DNA of 25,701 bases from Acidilobaceae archaeon UBA162 (GTDB lineage Archaea > Thermoproteota > Thermoprotei_A > Sulfolobales > Acidilobaceae), in assembly GCA_002496425.1 (NCBI GenBank), contig DAJS01000001.1:1-25701 (forward strand), given 5' to 3'. The notes under the pieces are model-generated. The model ran no database searches and was not told the DNA's origin. It saw nothing but the letters and a program-made list of their open reading frames with translations. A program made the position numbers and the translations under genes. Of this stretch, positions 20,152 through 25,701 are shown piece after piece. Numbering within the stretch: position 1 is the first letter of the stretch; each line of letters opens with the position of its first letter.

Positions 20152-20850
20152 CTAAACCCCCCTCACCTTCCTTTCCTCCTCTATAAACCTCTTTACGCGC
20201 TCCGTGAGCCCTGTGGTGTGCGACTGGGACTCTATCATCTCTATTGCCATTACTGCTATCTCCTGGAGCGCCTCGTTGGCACAGACTATATGGATTCTCC
20301 CATTGACTGCGACGAAGAAGTCGCAGCCGGTGCCCTGCCTCAAGGTCTCTAACATTGATCCCTTCCTGCCAATTATCCTTGGAACCTTAGCCGGCTTGAC
20401 TGTGATGACAGTACCGTTAACTATCCTGCCTAGCTCCTTGTCCTGGACTGTCAGTATTGGATTGCGGATCCTGTCAAAGGTCACTATCCTGGCCTTTATG
20501 AAGTCCCCCACGTGGAGGTAATTGAACGGGTCATCAGGTAGCGTGCCGCCCTGGCGCACGCCAAAGAAGTCATATATGCTGAGCACCGCCTGGTAAGGTG
20601 AGTTTATGTCAACGAACCAGTTAGAGGCGCCGTGAGATGTCACGAGCCCTATTATCACGTCGCCCTCGCGAGGTACATAGAAGCCCTTGATTGGTATGAA
20701 CGAGGTCTCCTCAGGCTTAGAGTCGACCAGTCCTACAACAGAGACCCTCTTTTCCCCCTGGAATTCATAGATATAGGGCCCTTCAGGGGCCTTAGTCACA
20801 GAGACCTTCTCGCCAGGTACCACCACGTACCTCTTGGACTCCGACGTCAT
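20152..20850 (-). CDS. rrp4: Exosome RNA-binding cap subunit Rrp4
   Basis: The 232-residue cap subunit has an N-terminal domain (VVVPGEKV and GFYVPREGDVIIGLV), an S1 domain around 70-145 (LHVGDFIKARIVTFDR, the QDKELGRI turn) and a KH domain at the end with PRIIGRKGSMLETLRQGTGCDFFV, where IIGRKGSM is the usual nucleic-acid loop. Three Rrp4 or Csl4 subunits sit on the Rrp41-Rrp42 ring and guide RNA in. ATG 20850 shares one base with the SBDS stop (TGATG); GTG 20853 is the alternative. Csl4 is not in the window. Confidence 0.94.
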   Translation of the reverse strand: MTSESKRYVVVPGEKVSVTKAPEGPYIYEFQGEKRVSVVGLVDSKPEETSFIPIKGFYVPREGDVIIGLVTSHGASNWFVDINSPYQAVLSIYDFFGVRQGGTLPDDPFNYLHVGDFIKARIVTFDRIRNPILTVQDKELGRIVNGTVITVKPAKVPRIIGRKGSMLETLRQGTGCDFFVAVNGRIHIVCANEALQEIAVMAIEMIESQSHTTGLTERVKRFIEEERKVRGV

Positions 20851-21554
20851 CACCTAATCACCTTCACGTTGACCTGAGCCTGACCCTTTGCAAGGCTCTG
20901 AACCCTGTCTATAACCTCAAGCTGCATGCCAGCAGGTATCTCAAGCTCCACCTTAAGGTCGCCGTTGTCTAGCCAGGAGGTCTTCTTAACGTCTCCTAGC
21001 CTCTTGATCTCGCCTATGGCTCTGCTAGCATACTGGGACGGTATGATTATCTCAAGCAGTGCTCTGGCTATCTTGATTGGCATGGTCATGGCTATCCTCT
21101 TTATGGCCTCCAAGGCCTGTGCCTCAACAGGCCTGAATGGGTCAACACCTATCCCGAGCTCCTCAAATAGAGCCTCGATCCTGGACTCAGGTATCGGCGT
21201 CCCAGTCTTTGGGTCCACGGCGTTCCTCGCTATGTATGTTATTACCTGCCTCCTCTTCATCTCGGTTATCCTCCTGCGCTCCTCCTCTGTGATCTGTATC
21301 TGCCCCTCCTTCAGTATCCTCTTGGCTATTGCGTTAATATCATCAGTGCCGAAGGCCTTCTTAAGGGCGTCGGGGCTTGCCTTGAGTCCTCTCCTCACGT
21401 CCTTATAGATCGTGTCGGACCAAAGTATGTCAGATACAGGGATCTCCTCGCCCTCCTTGTACTTGAAGGCCGGGTCAGGCCTAACTAGGATCTCAAATCG
21501 TTGCCCCTTTAACTCTATCCATGCAATGACGTACTCCTGCTTCTTTTGCGGCAA
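20850..21554 (-). CDS. Ribosome maturation protein SBDS
   Basis: A 234-residue SBDS homologue. It has the FYSH-like N-terminal domain (EYVIAWIELKGQRFEILVRPDPAF, WSDTIYKDVRRGLKAS), a helical linker with ITEEERRRITEMKRRQVITYIARNAVDPKTGTPIP, and a C-terminal ferredoxin-like domain ending VELEIPAGMQLEVIDRVQSLAKG. In eukaryotes it helps release eIF6 from the 60S subunit; an archaeal aIF6 gene lies in the same window. The start is TTG 21554 with GGAGGG eight bases upstream. A TATA box at 21588-21597 suggests an extra promoter after psmA. Confidence 0.94.
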   Translation of the reverse strand: MPQKKQEYVIAWIELKGQRFEILVRPDPAFKYKEGEEIPVSDILWSDTIYKDVRRGLKASPDALKKAFGTDDINAIAKRILKEGQIQITEEERRRITEMKRRQVITYIARNAVDPKTGTPIPESRIEALFEELGIGVDPFRPVEAQALEAIKRIAMTMPIKIARALLEIIIPSQYASRAIGEIKRLGDVKKTSWLDNGDLKVELEIPAGMQLEVIDRVQSLAKGQAQVNVKVIR

Positions 21555-21587
21555 GGCCTAGGCCCTCCACAGGTTTCCCTGCCAGAT

Positions 21588-21597
21588 GTAATAAAGT
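21588..21597 (-). promoter_or_regulatory. Internal TATA box upstream of SBDS
   Basis: On the minus strand this reads actttattac, centred 38 bp before the SBDS TTG, predicting a leader of about 13 nt that carries GGAGGG. It would let SBDS and the exosome genes be transcribed apart from psmA. Confidence 0.5.
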
Positions 21598-21621
21598 CTG
21601 TAATAAGGAGACCTGAGGAAG

Positions 21622-22389
21622 CTAAGAGGCCAGGAGCTGATCCCTAAGCTCCTTCACCAGGCCCGCTATGGCGTCCTGCCTGAGCTTCGTAAACATCCTC
21701 TCCTTAACGTCGATGTAGCTTAGCTCTATGTACTTGCCAAACTCCTGGGCAAGGTCCTCCTTCTTCTCATCACTTGATGCTATCCTACCCTTAAAGAGAG
21801 CTATCACCGCATACTTCATAGCATCATCAAGGCTTAAGTCCTTCCTGTAGACCTTCTCCAAGTAGCTGTTAGCAACATCAGCACCAAGCCCTATGGCCAC
21901 GGCATAGTAACTGAAGTACTGGCCCCCTGGCTCTGTCCTGAAGAGCCTGACTGAGCCGTCAGGATCGACGCCACCGAACAGCAGAGCCACACCGAAGGGC
22001 CTCACGCCGCCATGTTGCGTATAAACCTGCTCCACGTCAGCCACTGCCCTAGTAACGTACTCAGTTGTTGGCGGCTCGCCGTAGGTTAGCCTGTACCTGA
22101 CGGCCACTAGCCTGGCGTAGTCTATCAGTACCCTGCCATCACTTCCCATACCAGCAAAGGTAACGCCTATATGATCGTCCGCCTTGTAGATCTTCTCTAT
22201 GCCGTCCAGGTCAAGTAGTTGCATGGTCTTTCTCTTCTCAGCTGCTAACAAAACTCCGTTAGTTGTCATTATGCCAAGGCTAGTCCACCCCTTCCTCACA
22301 GCCTCAAAGGCATACCTGACCTGGTAGAGCTCGCCGTCGGGCGAGAAAATAGTTATGGCGCGGTCATAGGCTGAAGGTGGTGCTGCCAT
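21622..22389 (-). CDS. psmA: 20S proteasome alpha subunit
   Basis: A 255-residue alpha subunit starting MAAPPSAYDRAITIFSPDGELYQVRYAFEAV, the hallmark N-terminal helix and YDRAITIFSP motif of proteasome alpha chains, then SLGIMTTNGVLLAAEKR, DDHIGVTFAGMGSDGRVL and RPFGVALLFGGVDPDG. Alpha rings form the gate of the 20S particle and have no N-terminal threonine nucleophile. ATG 22389 is preferred over TTG 22395 by start-codon strength. The canonical order psmA-SBDS-rrp4 is kept, but a 67-bp gap with its own TATA box follows. Beta subunits are not in the window. Confidence 0.95.
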   Translation of the reverse strand: MAAPPSAYDRAITIFSPDGELYQVRYAFEAVRKGWTSLGIMTTNGVLLAAEKRKTMQLLDLDGIEKIYKADDHIGVTFAGMGSDGRVLIDYARLVAVRYRLTYGEPPTTEYVTRAVADVEQVYTQHGGVRPFGVALLFGGVDPDGSVRLFRTEPGGQYFSYYAVAIGLGADVANSYLEKVYRKDLSLDDAMKYAVIALFKGRIASSDEKKEDLAQEFGKYIELSYIDVKERMFTKLRQDAIAGLVKELRDQLLAS

Positions 22390-22431
22390 AGCCAAGTCCT
22401 ACACACCCCGGAGCTAAGGGCTTAAACAGAC

Positions 22432-22439
22432 CTTTAAAT
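22432..22439 (-). promoter_or_regulatory. TATA box of psmA
   Basis: On the minus strand this reads atttaaag. It predicts a start near 22410, 21 nt before the ATG at 22389. A second T/A-rich element nearby (22421-22430) is an alternative that would give a shorter leader. Confidence 0.5.
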
Positions 22440-22465
22440 GCGTGTCAGTCCATCTATGCCTAGGC

Positions 22466-22657
22466 CTAGGACAAGGACCTGACGAGCCAGGGCCTCGCCC
22501 ACTTGAGCTTGCGCGGGTTCCTCTTCAGCTTTATTGCATTCTTATAGCACTTGCTGCTGCAGAACCACAGCATCTCGCCCCTCTCTGTCACATAAAACCT
22601 GCCTGTGCCCGGCTCTATTGGCCTGCCACAGAACGCACAGATCATCTCCTTAGGCAT
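22466..22657 (-). CDS. rpl24e: 50S ribosomal protein L24e
   Basis: A 63-residue zinc protein, CAFCG near the N-terminus and CSSKCYKNAIKLKRNPRKLKWAR at the end, with GTGRFYVTERGEMLWFCS between. It is the archaeal short form of L24e. ATG 22657 has GGCTATG-type context. Small, single-gene unit: psmA begins about 77 bases downstream of its stop, and S28e, a common companion in other archaea, is not next to it. Confidence 0.95.
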   Translation of the reverse strand: MPKEMICAFCGRPIEPGTGRFYVTERGEMLWFCSSKCYKNAIKLKRNPRKLKWARPWLVRSLS

Positions 22658-22699
22658 AGCCAGCCCTCGGTTAGGCCCTTGACACAGGTTAAAAGGCGT

Positions 22700-23545
22700 T
22701 CAAGAGGCCTTCCTGTCCCTGGGCTCCACGTGAACCACTAGAGCGATGCCATACTTGTCCCTGACCAGGGACTCTACACTGCTCGCTATGTAGTGGGCCT
22801 CAACTACATTGGCCTGTGGGTCAACGCCTATCACTGCGTAGCCGCCCACGTCAGTGTAGCCAAGCACCCTTAGCCTGAGCTCCTTGACCTCGACGCCCAG
22901 GCCCTCTATGTCCCTCCTCACACTCTCGTAGAGTTCCTTGGGCGGTGACGGTACGGTAATCCTGTATATGACGTCCCTGGCTCCCAGCGCTATCTGAACA
23001 GAATAGTAACCCAGGAGACCTGTGGCTGCAGCCCAGTCGAACCAGAAGCTCACGTAGTGCGCTAGCGGCGTGGCTGCTAGTGCCACGGCACTTTCGGCCA
23101 GCTCGCCCCAGGTCATGCTGCTGTAGGCGCTGTACCCGCCCTTGCGGCCCCTTAAGACCCACATTGCCAAAGAGTACAGGACCAGGACGGCCAAAGGCAC
23201 GACCCATGCCAGCCTGTTTACCTCATAACGTTTAGGAACCCAGACCTCCTCGACACCCAGGCCCATAGTGAAGGCGTAGACTATCATGGTTATCACAGAT
23301 GCCCCAACCGCGTAACCCGCGTGGCCGAACTGGTGCTCAACGTCAGGAGGCTTGGACGCCTCCCTCATCAGCATCACTGTGCCGAGGGCCGTAACGAAGT
23401 TGGCCACGCAGGTAAGGCCGTTAACTATGAGTACCTTACTGTCAAATAACACCCCTCCTGTCAGGTTAAGCACGGCTGCCGCTAGAGCGAACGCAACTAT
23501 CAGCAGGTCCTTAGCCGCGATATCGGAGATATGCCTGCCCTTCAT
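22700..23545 (-). CDS. Cation diffusion facilitator homologue with altered metal ligands
   Basis: A 281-residue membrane protein with about six hydrophobic segments in residues 10-200 (LLIVAFALAAAVLNLTG, VLIVNGLTCVANFVTAL, VITMIVYAFTMGLG, WVVPLAVLVLYSLAMWVL, a fifth and a sixth) and a cytoplasmic ferredoxin-like tail (ITVPSPPKELYESVRRDIE onward). The KPPDVEHQFGHAGY loop is the CDF signature (PxDxxHxFGH). By eye, the DxxxD of helix 2 is TxxxN here (within GLTCVANF) and the HxxxD of helix 5 is GxxxE (GELAE), so transport site A looks lost. ATG 23545 is used; GTG 23548 is possible. A 12-bp palindrome overlaps its promoter region, and cydA' ends upstream. Substrate is unknown. Confidence 0.8.
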   Translation of the reverse strand: MKGRHISDIAAKDLLIVAFALAAAVLNLTGGVLFDSKVLIVNGLTCVANFVTALGTVMLMREASKPPDVEHQFGHAGYAVGASVITMIVYAFTMGLGVEEVWVPKRYEVNRLAWVVPLAVLVLYSLAMWVLRGRKGGYSAYSSMTWGELAESAVALAATPLAHYVSFWFDWAAATGLLGYYSVQIALGARDVIYRITVPSPPKELYESVRRDIEGLGVEVKELRLRVLGYTDVGGYAVIGVDPQANVVEAHYIASSVESLVRDKYGIALVVHVEPRDRKAS

Positions 23546-23570
23546 CACTTCCCTGCCTAAAGCCTCTTAA

Positions 23571-23582
23571 TCGGATATCCGA
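23571..23582. promoter_or_regulatory. Palindromic operator candidate before the CDF gene
   Basis: tcggatatccga is a perfect 12-bp palindrome 26-37 bp upstream of the CDF ATG, where the TATA box would be expected (atccgattaag on the minus strand follows). A dimeric repressor bound there could block the promoter. No regulator gene is adjacent. Confidence 0.45.
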
Positions 23583-23589
23583 ATCAAGT

Positions 23590-23622
23590 AAAAAGCCTTG
23601 ATGCAATTAGATTAACCAAAAA
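23590..23622 (-). terminator. T-rich terminator region after cydA'
   Basis: On the minus strand two runs of five T (at 23618-23622 and 23590-23594) lie 12 and 40 bases after the CydA' stop. Such T-runs commonly end archaeal transcripts. They separate the oxidase operon from the CDF promoter. Confidence 0.45.
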
Positions 23623-23633
23623 GGACTCTAAGG

Positions 23634-24851
23634 TCAACCCTGCTGAGTGCCTGGATAGTACTTAAAGAATACTAGGTATATGAACACTATTAGCACGGCT
23701 ATCATTATGGCCATCATGAAGCTAGTGAAGAACTGACCGAAGGGAGCTGCGGCCAGGTGGTTGTAGACCGTTAGGTTGTTGTACTCGGCCAGCATCTCAC
23801 CATACGGGGCCGGCAGCTTAAGGGCCTGCGACTTAGTGAGGTTTGCTATGAACCTTGGGAACTGGGAGAAGGCGTTGAGCATCTCACCGGACTCTATGGA
23901 ACCAAGGGCCGTGGCTCCTCCTACGATTGAAGCGTAGGCGACACCCCTGCTAACCAGGTTGCCCTTAAGGGCTAGGGAGAGTACATAGATTAGTACAACG
24001 AACTGTATACCAACCATCACCAGGTGAAGCACGAAGATCCAGGTGAAGTTGTAGATCGGCTGTGAGGGGTCAAGCACCACGCCAAAGCCAGCCATGATGT
24101 TGTCAAACTTGAACGGAATGCCTATGAGTGAGACCAGGTAAGAGAACATCAGGACTACCGTCACCAGGAGCCCTACAAGTGACGGCACGTAGAACCTCCT
24201 GATGGCCGACTCAAAGTATGGCCTCTCCTCATTCGGGCGTCTCAGGTAAGCAATGGCAAAACCAGCCATGATTGCTATCATGGTCGCCGTGAGCGCGCCT
24301 GATATGCTTGCGAGGTAGAGGGGCCAGAAGGTCGGGTTGGCATATGCCTTGAAGGGGTTGAGCGAGGGAGTCCCGGCTGACGTGAAGAAGAGGCCATCAG
24401 GCGTGTTGAGGAACGCGAAGACGCCCCTGAAGCCGAAAGGTATCATGAGGGCTGAGCCCGCCATGATGATGCCTATGACGTTGTGGGCCCTTGGGCTCCA
24501 CCTGTCCCAGCCATACCAGTACGCTATGAGGCTGAAGAAGTTGACCGCGACAAAGCCTATAGCTATTGCGAAGGGTACGATGGCTAAGGTGCCCAGCAGC
24601 ATGGTCGCGAAGGGATAGTATGAGAATAGGAAGACAGTGAAGGCAGTGCCAAAGACGCCAGCGATGCCGTAGGTGGTTGCGTAGTACTTCATGAGCCTCC
24701 TTGACATATTGAGCGTGAGCTGGTCGTTCCTCTTCATGCCCAGGTACTTGAGCAGCGGCACCAGGACGGCCAGCCCTATAACCAGGTTAACCATTACTAT
24801 GTGTATGCCGAAGTTAAAGGAAAGCCAGAACACCGAGCTGTAGAAGGTCAT
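23634..24851 (-). CDS. cydA': CydA' subunit of a bd-type quinol oxidase (CydAA' family)
   Basis: The 405-residue protein has about nine membrane helices and starts MTFYSSVFWLSFNFGIHIVMV, which keeps a helix-1 histidine where E. coli CydA has its His19 haem ligand. In the fourth and fifth helices it differs from a working CydA: the segment matching the acidic proton-path motif is non-acidic (PFAIAIGFVAVNFF), the haem-ligand histidine position in FWPLYLASISGALTA is replaced, and no Q-loop GRxPW motif exists. This fits the CydA' paralogues known from archaeal CydAA' oxidases, which lost several active-site residues. ATG start has GGGGTGA upstream, eleven bases after the cydA stop. No CydB lies in the window. 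Confidence 0.8.
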   Translation of the reverse strand: MTFYSSVFWLSFNFGIHIVMVNLVIGLAVLVPLLKYLGMKRNDQLTLNMSRRLMKYYATTYGIAGVFGTAFTVFLFSYYPFATMLLGTLAIVPFAIAIGFVAVNFFSLIAYWYGWDRWSPRAHNVIGIIMAGSALMIPFGFRGVFAFLNTPDGLFFTSAGTPSLNPFKAYANPTFWPLYLASISGALTATMIAIMAGFAIAYLRRPNEERPYFESAIRRFYVPSLVGLLVTVVLMFSYLVSLIGIPFKFDNIMAGFGVVLDPSQPIYNFTWIFVLHLVMVGIQFVVLIYVLSLALKGNLVSRGVAYASIVGGATALGSIESGEMLNAFSQFPRFIANLTKSQALKLPAPYGEMLAEYNNLTVYNHLAAAPFGQFFTSFMMAIMIAVLIVFIYLVFFKYYPGTQQG

Positions 24852-24862
24852 GCTTTCACCCC

Positions 24863-25701
24863 CTAGTACCCTATATGCTCAAGCTTCTCGGCCCTACCTG
24901 GGACCCAGAGGAACCTGTAGACGGCGTAGATGAGTACTACAGATATGGCTAGGTATAAGAGTGCGAAGAGCGTTTCAGCCCAGAGAGGCGGCTGGTTCAC
25001 TGTAACGGTGTCGCTGAGAGTCATGACACCGTAGACCACCCACGGCAGCCTGCCCATCTCCCTTGTAGCCCAGCCCATGTAGCTGGCAAACTGAGCCAGT
25101 ATTGCTGCCGGTATTAGCAGGTACATCCACGGTCTGTGGATCCTATCAGCCCTGTGGGCTATTATGTAGAGGGTCAGTATGGCGGCGTAAATGCCAAGGG
25201 CAATGCCCACAAAGACCATAGCGTAGTAGGTGTAGTCAACTATGAGCGGCGGCCTATAAGTTGAGGTGCCCGGCACACCTAAAGTGCTTGATATGTTGCC
25301 CCAGCCATTCGGTATCTGCCCGTAGACAGGCAGGTGGGCGCTGAGAGTTCCGTAGGCCAGTAGCTTCTCTATGGCCTGTGTGTGGAATATCTCTGACAAG
25401 GGCGTGAAGCCTGGAGCCCCTAGGCCCTCTATGGCCGCAAACTTCTCTGGCTGGTAGTGGGCCACTGTGACCCCCATCTCGTGGCCAGCTATGAAACCCT
25501 CGTAGGTGATAACTATGAGGCTGAAGATCACCGCGAACTTGAACGCCTTGAGCAGATACTGCCTGTATCTGGGATCCTTGGCCTTGAGCAGCCTGGTTCC
25601 AAAGCCGGCCATAGCAGTAAAGCCTGAGACCACGAGGCCGGCACCTATGGAATGCATGAGGCTAGGAACGTAGTCGGGGCTCTCGAAGAGGTATGCGTAT
25701 A
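24863..25701 (-). CDS. cydA: CydA subunit of a bd-type quinol oxidase, cut by the right edge
   Basis: The frame is open to the window edge, so the N-terminal part (with the first helix) is missing. Upstream of the first internal Met it reads YAYLFESPDYVPSL, continuing into HSIGAGLVVSGF, which matches the CydA helix with its His186 haem ligand. Then follow the Q-loop GHEMGVTVAHYQPEKFAAIE, keeping the Lys and Glu (KFAAIE) that correspond to Lys252 and Glu257 of E. coli, and the conserved GWATREMGRLPWVVYG (GRQPW in bacteria, GRLPW here). The enzyme oxidises quinol and reduces oxygen. It is the upstream partner of cydA', with an eleven-base spacer. Confidence 0.88.
   Translation of the reverse strand, partial: YAYLFESPDYVPSLMHSIGAGLVVSGFTAMAGFGTRLLKAKDPRYRQYLLKAFKFAVIFSLIVITYEGFIAGHEMGVTVAHYQPEKFAAIEGLGAPGFTPLSEIFHTQAIEKLLAYGTLSAHLPVYGQIPNGWGNISSTLGVPGTSTYRPPLIVDYTYYAMVFVGIALGIYAAILTLYIIAHRADRIHRPWMYLLIPAAILAQFASYMGWATREMGRLPWVVYGVMTLSDTVTVNQPPLWAETLFALLYLAISVVLIYAVYRFLWVPGRAEKLEHIGY

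Noticed and set aside
22851..23207. Second minus-strand frame inside the CDF gene
   Set aside because: Shadow frame with Gly/Arg-rich composition and no motif; the CDF frame has the membrane helices and signature.
1..25701. CRISPR arrays, transposons or phage genes
   Set aside because: No regularly spaced repeats, transposase-like products or inverted-repeat boundaries were seen by eye; the window looks like core chromosome.

Overview
The window is a gene-dense, moderately GC-rich stretch of an archaeal chromosome, almost certainly crenarchaeal. The reasons are archaeal/eukaryal ribosomal proteins (L40e, S26e, LX, L39e, L31e, L15e, L37Ae, L24e), an archaeal exosome operon, two tRNA genes with bulge-helix-bulge introns, crenarchaeal TATA boxes about 26 nt upstream of leaderless or short-leader starts, many TTG/GTG starts, and CydA-type oxidase genes without a CydB. 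The GC content together with a CydA/CydA' pair suggests an Acidilobales-like thermoacidophile; that placement is inference.

Layout. 1-7260: an N-terminally incomplete type-1 periplasmic-binding-like protein cut by the left edge, then L40e, S26e with a coupled unknown gene, the LX-prefoldin alpha-FtsY operon, three tandem four-CBS proteins, an HTH/phosphoribosyltransferase-like regulator and a tiny poly-glutamate protein. 7400-9150: Spt4-dephospho-CoA kinase, an unknown small gene, tRNA-Pro(GGG) with intron, and a zinc-ribbon protein. 9120-12720: a ThpR-CCA-adding enzyme-COG2112 kinase operon facing a PDCD5-L39e-L31e operon. 12800-15320: aIF6, tRNA-Gln(CUG) with intron, a PriX-like candidate and ThyX. 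15240-17450: COG1325 RNA-binding protein with RNase P Rpp30, L15e, and a divergent unknown gene. 17440-22660: the archaeal exosome superoperon read right to left: L24e, proteasome alpha, SBDS, Rrp4, Rrp41, Rrp42, L37Ae, Brix protein, Pcc1. 22700-25701: a cation diffusion facilitator homologue with altered metal ligands, then CydA' and CydA (the latter cut by the right edge).

How it works together. Most genes belong to information processing: ribosome assembly and surveillance (SBDS, aIF6, Brix, exosome), nascent-chain handling (prefoldin, FtsY), tRNA maturation and modification (introns, Rpp30, CCA enzyme, ThpR, Pcc1), transcription elongation (Spt4) and protein turnover (PsmA). The L39e-L31e-aIF6-LX-pfdA-ftsY cluster that is contiguous in many archaea is broken here into separate blocks with aIF6 inverted. 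No clearly new defence or mobile system was seen: there is no transposase, CRISPR array or phage gene. The least explained parts are the 12-CBS operon, the Glu-rich EEF protein, the CDF homologue with a lost metal site under a palindromic promoter, and several small crenarchaeal unknowns.
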